Below, piece by piece: positions 5,596-8,940 of a DNA stretch of 8,940 bases. Under the pieces are notes generated by a model. It had not been told where the DNA came from, made no database searches, and saw nothing but the letters and a program-made list of their open reading frames with translations. The stretch comes from JAAYJK01 sp964501655 (GTDB lineage Bacteria > Bacillota > Syntrophomonadia > Syntrophomonadales > Syntrophomonadaceae). How positions within the stretch are numbered: the stretch's first letter is position 1; the number at the start of each line of letters is the position of its first letter. Position numbers and translations under genes: made by a program. Where the stretch lies: the NCBI GenBank assembly GCA_964501655.1, contig CAZCTN010000057.1:1-8940 (forward strand), written 5' to 3'.

Positions 5596-6081
5596 TTGGA
5601 CAGCAAAGTATTTCATACCTTTCGCGGTTATGAAATGATAAAGAAGAACCAGGATCATCTAACTCCCAGCATGGAAGACTACCTGGAAATGATCTATAGA
5701 AATTGCCGAAGCAACGGCTACGTTCGAGTCAGTCAATTAGCAAATCAGTTGAACGTAAAAGCCTCTTCCGTTTCCAAGACGGTCAGCAAATTGAGTGCCA
5801 TGGAATATCTGGCCTATCAAAAGTACGGTATTATCCAGCTGACACCTAAAGGTGAAATGATGGGAGCATTCCTGCTGGACCGGCATGAAACAATCGAACT
5901 GTTTTTACAAAACATAGGGGTTGTTGACAGCCTATTGCTGGAAACAGAGCTTATAGAACATTATCTAAGTATTGATACCCTGAAAAACATTAAAATTCTG
6001 AATCACTTTTTAGCCTGTAATCCAGATATTTTGGAAAAGCTTAAACAGTTTAAAAGCTCCTATTGCCAAACCGATTTATAA
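5596..6081 (+). CDS. mntR: Metal-dependent transcriptional repressor, DtxR/MntR family
   Basis: This 161-residue regulator has an N-terminal winged helix-turn-helix (about 23-90: TPSMEDYLEMIY, then YVRVSQLANQLNV and KASSVSKTVSKL) followed by a helical metal-binding and dimerisation domain. It resembles B. subtilis MntR and lacks the C-terminal SH3 domain of DtxR/IdeR. All six MntR metal ligands have counterparts: D28, E31, H97, E118, E121 and H122. A well-placed GGGAGGTG supports the TTG start at 5596; an ATG at 5635 would shorten it by 13 residues without touching the domain. It is divergent from feoAB, so control of iron import is the natural guess, while the ligand set argues for Mn(II) or Fe(II) response. 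The symbol reflects similarity, not proven metal specificity. Confidence 0.85.
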   Translation: MDSKVFHTFRGYEMIKKNQDHLTPSMEDYLEMIYRNCRSNGYVRVSQLANQLNVKASSVSKTVSKLSAMEYLAYQKYGIIQLTPKGEMMGAFLLDRHETIELFLQNIGVVDSLLLETELIEHYLSIDTLKNIKILNHFLACNPDILEKLKQFKSSYCQTDL

Positions 6082-6094
6082 ACAGAGTCAACCG

Positions 6095-6907
6095 TTAATA
6101 TGGATATACATATTCATTATCCGGTTTGCTGGTTTTCTCCAATCTATCTATCACGATAATCGGCCAGGTTTGCCCATTGTAATCCACGACTTGTATATTT
6201 CCAGTTACCTTGATCCAGGAAAGTTCCTCCAAGTTTGCACTATTTTCATAGCGGCATAAAAAGCCGATAGGCACCGTGTCGGCAACGCAACAAGTCATCA
6301 ATAAGCGGGCCAGGGCAAAATCATTGGTTTCAAATTGCTCATCTCTTAATATAAAGCCGGTTGCTTCTATTTGCATACCTGCATAAGCATCCAGGCCGAT
6401 AAAGATTTCCTGGCTCCACTGAAAAAAATTATTATCATCTACAACTATGGGTCCGTCCAGGATCTCAATATCAGGGGTGATTACTTCCGATTCCTGGTCT
6501 GAATCAGAGTACCGGGCTGATAGACTTTCTTCTGCGCGGCTGGAAATCGAGGGATCACCGGCACTATCATCAGAACTGACCACCCCGGCTTTGGTTGAGC
6601 CAAATGATATGGGTGAAGCATCCATAGTCTGGGGAGGCATAAAAGCAGTCAGCAATGGGAGCAAAAATATCAAATAGGATAGACAAACTGAATTATTCGG
6701 TCCCTTTCTCAAATCAGGCAGGGAAAACAAAACCATCAAGATTATGGCAATAATAGCAAAGTACATGTAAGGTACTATCCGGGGATGAACATAGATCAGC
6801 ACTTGCCCGTTCTTAATAATCAAGAAAAAAAACAAGGCAAATCCCAGTAGAATCATTATCTTAAACAGAACATCCAGGTTAAACTCAGCCAGAAATTCTC
6901 TAATCAT
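6095..6907 (-). CDS. TIGR03943/DUF1980 membrane protein, partner of the upstream permease
   Basis: This 270-residue protein is of the TIGR03943 family (B. subtilis YcgQ-like), half of a putative two-component permease complex. It has three transmembrane segments (about 14-31, 44-62, 74-91) with the family's HPRIVPYM between the first two. A low-complexity acidic, Ser-rich linker (about 100-145) follows, then the conserved C-terminal domain with YAGMQIEATGF (175-185), RLLMTCCVAD (201-210) and a final YVY. The C206-C207 pair is a plausible metal or redox site. ATG at 6907 was chosen because AAAAGGAG precedes it and it starts 14 bases after the permease gene. The frame stays open further upstream, inside the permease gene, with no supporting ribosome site. 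It ends 13 bases from the convergent regulator gene. Substrate is unknown; zinc is suggested by context. Confidence 0.85.
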   Translation of the reverse strand: MIREFLAEFNLDVLFKIMILLGFALFFFLIIKNGQVLIYVHPRIVPYMYFAIIAIILMVLFSLPDLRKGPNNSVCLSYLIFLLPLLTAFMPPQTMDASPISFGSTKAGVVSSDDSAGDPSISSRAEESLSARYSDSDQESEVITPDIEILDGPIVVDDNNFFQWSQEIFIGLDAYAGMQIEATGFILRDEQFETNDFALARLLMTCCVADTVPIGFLCRYENSANLEELSWIKVTGNIQVVDYNGQTWPIIVIDRLEKTSKPDNEYVYPY

Positions 6908-6921
6908 GAATAATCTCCTTT

Positions 6922-8028
6922 TTAATTCAGCCAGGGTGACACGATCAGCATCACTACAAAGGTAATGCTGAAGATAATTAAGACTAGTTTGACTACAAAT
7001 CGTTTTTGAAAACTGCTTAAGAGCATCAGCACATTTTTTATATCCAGCATTGGCCCCAGTATCATGAATCCCATTACTGCACCCATTGGAAACTGATTCA
7101 CAAAGGTTCGGGCAATAAAGGCATCTGAGGTAGAACATACCGAAAGTATGAAGGCGGCTATCATCATTATAAGAATTGAAACAGCTGTTCCGCTAATACC
7201 ATAAAAAATATCTTTCGGCACCAACACCTGAAGCGCACTGGATAATAAAGCTCCGAAAATCAGGAATTTTCCTACTTGAAAAAACTCCTGAACAGCATGT
7301 CGAAAAATCATCCCGATTTTATCCCCGAATCCTGTCGTTTGAACATGGGAACTGCAACAACTGCAGGTAGAAGTACAAAGGTCTAAGCTGTTACTATTGG
7401 AAAGCAGGACGTTCTCAGCGGGAAGAACCCTGAACATTAATCCGGCCGCCAAAGCAATAATTAAACCAAAATAGACTCTAAACAGGGCCATATGCGGTTG
7501 GTCGGGAAAAGCATACCAGGTTGAAGCAATAACAATCGGGTTGACGATTGGCGCTGCCAGCAAAAAAGTAACCGCAGCGGGCAAAGGCACTCCCCTTTTT
7601 ACCAGACCGGCTGCAACCGGCACCACAGCACAATCACATACTGGGAAAAATACCCCAGCCAGCATGGCAACAATAAATCCGAAGACTGAATTTCGCGGAA
7701 ATATTCTGGCAATTGTTTCGCTGGAAATTAAGACCTGTATAGTTGATGCTACTAATACACCCAGCAATAAGAAAGGTAAGGCTTGAATCAGTATACTTAA
7801 AAATACGGTGTTTAAAACCGGAAACAAGGAGGAATCAATCCTGGACACTATATCAATCGACTTAATAATGGAAAACAGGAAATATAATGCCGATAACAAG
7901 ATAAAGGCAACCAACATCCATTCTTTGGGGTTAGGTTTTCTAGATCCTGTTTTCCTATATGAATTTGATTTTAGCGAATTATTATCAGCACCAGGAAAGG
8001 CAATTATCTTATAGCCTTTATTTTTCAT
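6922..8028 (-). CDS. Permease of the PF03773 (DUF318/ArsP_1) family, YcgR-like
   Basis: This 368-residue integral membrane protein resembles B. subtilis YcgR and ArsP-type permeases. After a basic N-terminal tail it has two blocks of helices (about 37-200 and 250-365) joined by a soluble loop. Family signatures are FPVCDCAVVPVA (128-139), APIVNPIV (159-166), SVCSTSDAF (296-304) and GPMLDIKN (325-332). C131 and C133 sit at a membrane entry. The central loop has C218-x3-C222-x-C224-C225, a likely metal-binding cluster. The adjacent TIGR03943 gene is the family's usual companion, and the preceding Fur/Zur-type gene and ZnuB-like permease gene suggest a role in zinc or another divalent metal. The ribosome site before the ATG is weak (GGAAAA). 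Direction of transport and substrate cannot be read from sequence. Confidence 0.85.
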   Translation of the reverse strand: MKNKGYKIIAFPGADNNSLKSNSYRKTGSRKPNPKEWMLVAFILLSALYFLFSIIKSIDIVSRIDSSLFPVLNTVFLSILIQALPFLLLGVLVASTIQVLISSETIARIFPRNSVFGFIVAMLAGVFFPVCDCAVVPVAAGLVKRGVPLPAAVTFLLAAPIVNPIVIASTWYAFPDQPHMALFRVYFGLIIALAAGLMFRVLPAENVLLSNSNSLDLCTSTCSCCSSHVQTTGFGDKIGMIFRHAVQEFFQVGKFLIFGALLSSALQVLVPKDIFYGISGTAVSILIMMIAAFILSVCSTSDAFIARTFVNQFPMGAVMGFMILGPMLDIKNVLMLLSSFQKRFVVKLVLIIFSITFVVMLIVSPWLN

Positions 8029-8042
8029 GGTAAATTTTCCAT
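8027..8042. repeat. Imperfect palindrome at the permease start codon
   Basis: ATGGTAAATTTTCCAT pairs in seven of eight positions around its centre and overlaps the start codon of the permease gene. It shares the GTAAATT sequence with the perfect inverted repeat 37 bp further upstream of that gene. It may be a second, weaker operator, but short AT-rich palindromes are common by chance. Confidence 0.25.
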
Positions 8043-8063
8043 ATCATTCATAATATCCTAACT

Positions 8064-8079
8064 GTAAATTCTAATTTAC
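8064..8079. promoter_or_regulatory. Perfect inverted repeat, possible Zur/Fur-type operator
   Basis: GTAAATT-CT-AATTTAC is a perfect 7-2-7 palindrome in the 51-base gap between the Fur-family gene and the permease gene, starting directly after the former's stop codon. Fur-family operators are AT-rich inverted repeats of similar size, although the classic form is 7-1-7 with other bases. It is the best candidate for local control of the permease pair by the adjacent regulator. I could not identify a convincing promoter beside it. Confidence 0.4.
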
Positions 8080-8520
8080 TTATCCAAATGTTTGTTTTAG
8101 TCGGCAATCCTGGCATATTCCATATACTTCGAAGCGGCATCCCAGGTCGCTGAAGCCGTCGGTCAGCTCAGGGCTCAAGTCGTTGAGGGGACAGGTATTA
8201 ATTATACTGGTTTTACCACAGGAGCGGCAAATTAAGTGATGGTGATGATCCTCCACTTCCCGCACACAGTAGGCAAAAACCCCATTGTTTTCAAGGTCAA
8301 CCCGGCATAACACTTCCAGGCTGGTCAGTGTATCAAGATTACGGCATACGGTAGAGAAGTCAACCTGCTCCAGGTGTTTGGATATTTCGTCATATAGTGA
8401 CTTGGCAGTAATCCAACCGGTTTTTTCTATCAGGAACTCCAGTATTATTCGCCGGGGACGAGTCATTTTGTATCCTTTCCGAGTCAACTCCTGTTTGATA
8501 GTATTGTAATTCATCGTCAA
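8080..8520 (-). CDS. zur: Fur-family metalloregulator, probably Zur
   Basis: This 146-residue Fur-family repressor has an N-terminal winged-helix domain (about 5-85) with the family's MTRPRRIIL (19-27) and the recognition-helix region DFSTVCRNLDTL (54-65). The dimerisation domain carries the His cluster H92-H95 and two structural-zinc pairs, C98-x2-C101 and C136-x2-C139. Fur, Zur and PerR cannot be separated from sequence alone. The position between a ZnuB-like zinc permease gene and the PF03773/TIGR03943 pair favours Zur. The start is either TTG at 8520, six bases after AAAGGAG, or ATG at 8514, twelve bases after it; spacing favours the TTG and the difference is two residues. A 61-base gap separates it from the ABC permease gene upstream, consistent with one operon. 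Confidence 0.88.
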   Translation of the reverse strand: MTMNYNTIKQELTRKGYKMTRPRRIILEFLIEKTGWITAKSLYDEISKHLEQVDFSTVCRNLDTLTSLEVLCRVDLENNGVFAYCVREVEDHHHHLICRSCGKTSIINTCPLNDLSPELTDGFSDLGCRFEVYGICQDCRLKQTFG

Positions 8521-8581
8521 ACCGGGCTCCTTTCATATTTGTCTTTATAATCTTGACTGTTGCCTAAACAGGAATCAACCA

Positions 8582-8940
8582 TTATCGTCCAGAAGGCAAG
8601 CCGGGCTTAAAGCATAGAGCAGTTACAGTGTAAACCGAAACTGCTAAGATCACGATGGCCGCTCCGGTAGGAATGTTATAATAATACGAAAAACACAGGC
8701 CGCCCAGGCAAATCCCTGCTCCCACCATAACCGACAGGCACATAACGCCGGGAAGATCATTACGGAAAAAGCGGGAAAAGGCAGGCGGGACACAAAGCAA
8801 AGCCAGGATGAGGATAATGCCCACCACTCGTATTAATACCACTACCGTAACAGCTACCATAGCATAGGTTAAAGCTTCAGCCAGGAGAACCTGTAACCCC
8901 AGTCCCAGGCAGAATTCTTCGTCGAACCAGTATGCCTGCA
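8582..8940 (-). CDS. znuB: ABC-3 family metal transporter permease (ZnuB-like), 3' part
   Basis: The last 118 residues of a membrane permease of the ABC-3 family (ZnuB, TroC, MntB) are visible; the frame is open to the right edge, so the 5' part lies outside the window. The fragment begins with a family-typical FDEEFCLGLGL segment. It continues through hydrophobic helices with VGIILILALLCVPPAF and a C-terminal segment containing YYNIPTGAAIVIL. It would form the membrane channel for zinc or manganese uptake with an ATPase and a binding protein presumably encoded further right. The adjacent Fur/Zur-type gene makes zinc the better guess. The stop TAA is at 8582-8584; no terminator is evident before the next gene, which supports cotranscription. 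Confidence 0.85.
   Translation of the reverse strand, partial: QAYWFDEEFCLGLGLQVLLAEALTYAMVAVTVVVLIRVVGIILILALLCVPPAFSRFFRNDLPGVMCLSVMVGAGICLGGLCFSYYYNIPTGAAIVILAVSVYTVTALCFKPGLPSGR

Noticed and set aside
6908..7138. N-terminal extension of the TIGR03943 protein to an upstream ATG
   Set aside because: It would lie within the permease coding sequence in another frame. The extra residues do not fit the family, and ATG 6907 has an AAAAGGAG site.
1..8940. CRISPR array, insertion sequence, tRNA/rRNA, toxin-antitoxin or defence system
   Set aside because: No spaced repeat array, transposase, terminal inverted repeats, tRNA fold or defence domain seen. All sizeable genes are explained by hydrogenase and metal homeostasis.

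Overview
The window reads as chromosomal DNA from an anaerobic Firmicute of the Clostridia. A syntrophic Syntrophomonas-like butyrate or fatty-acid oxidiser is my best guess. The reasons are strong AGGAGG-type ribosome binding sites with several TTG starts, a three-gene Tat-linked [FeFe]-hydrogenase with its own b-type cytochrome, and a FeoAB/MntR-type/Zur-type metal set. The genus assignment is inference; there is no rRNA or other marker here.

Layout. (1) 1-627, no substantial protein gene: a candidate promoter, then two molybdenum-cofactor (Moco) riboswitch-like RNAs in tandem, 171 bp apart in exact register, each followed by an intrinsic terminator. After these come a TATAAT box, a leader able to form alternative hairpins, and two tiny leader ORFs. 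(2) 628-2836, plus strand: an operon of [FeFe]-hydrogenase large subunit, Tat-signal small subunit and four-helix di-heme cytochrome b. Together they look like an outward-facing, quinone-linked hydrogenase. (3) A 15-bp perfect hairpin at 2863-2897 separates this operon from the convergent feoAB operon (minus strand, 3027-5425), which imports ferrous iron. (4) A DtxR/MntR-family regulator (plus, 5596-6081) is divergent from feoAB and is its likely regulator. (5) 6095-8940, minus strand, transcribed from right to left: the 3' end of a ZnuB-like ABC permease gene, a Fur/Zur-type regulator, a PF03773 permease, and its usual partner, a TIGR03943 (DUF1980) membrane protein. This looks like a zinc-responsive operon that begins outside the window.

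How it fits together: every part concerns transition metals. Fe feeds the hydrogenase, Mn/Fe and Zn regulators govern uptake, and the hydrogenase operon sits directly downstream of tandem Moco-type RNAs although it contains no Mo or W enzyme. The most interesting hypothesis is that molybdenum/tungsten-cofactor status, and hence formate dehydrogenase capacity, controls synthesis of this hydrogenase. That would be a switch between formate and H2 as the electron carrier. The main caveat is the TATAAT box at 449-454, after the second terminator, which might let the hydrogenase be transcribed independently of the riboswitches.
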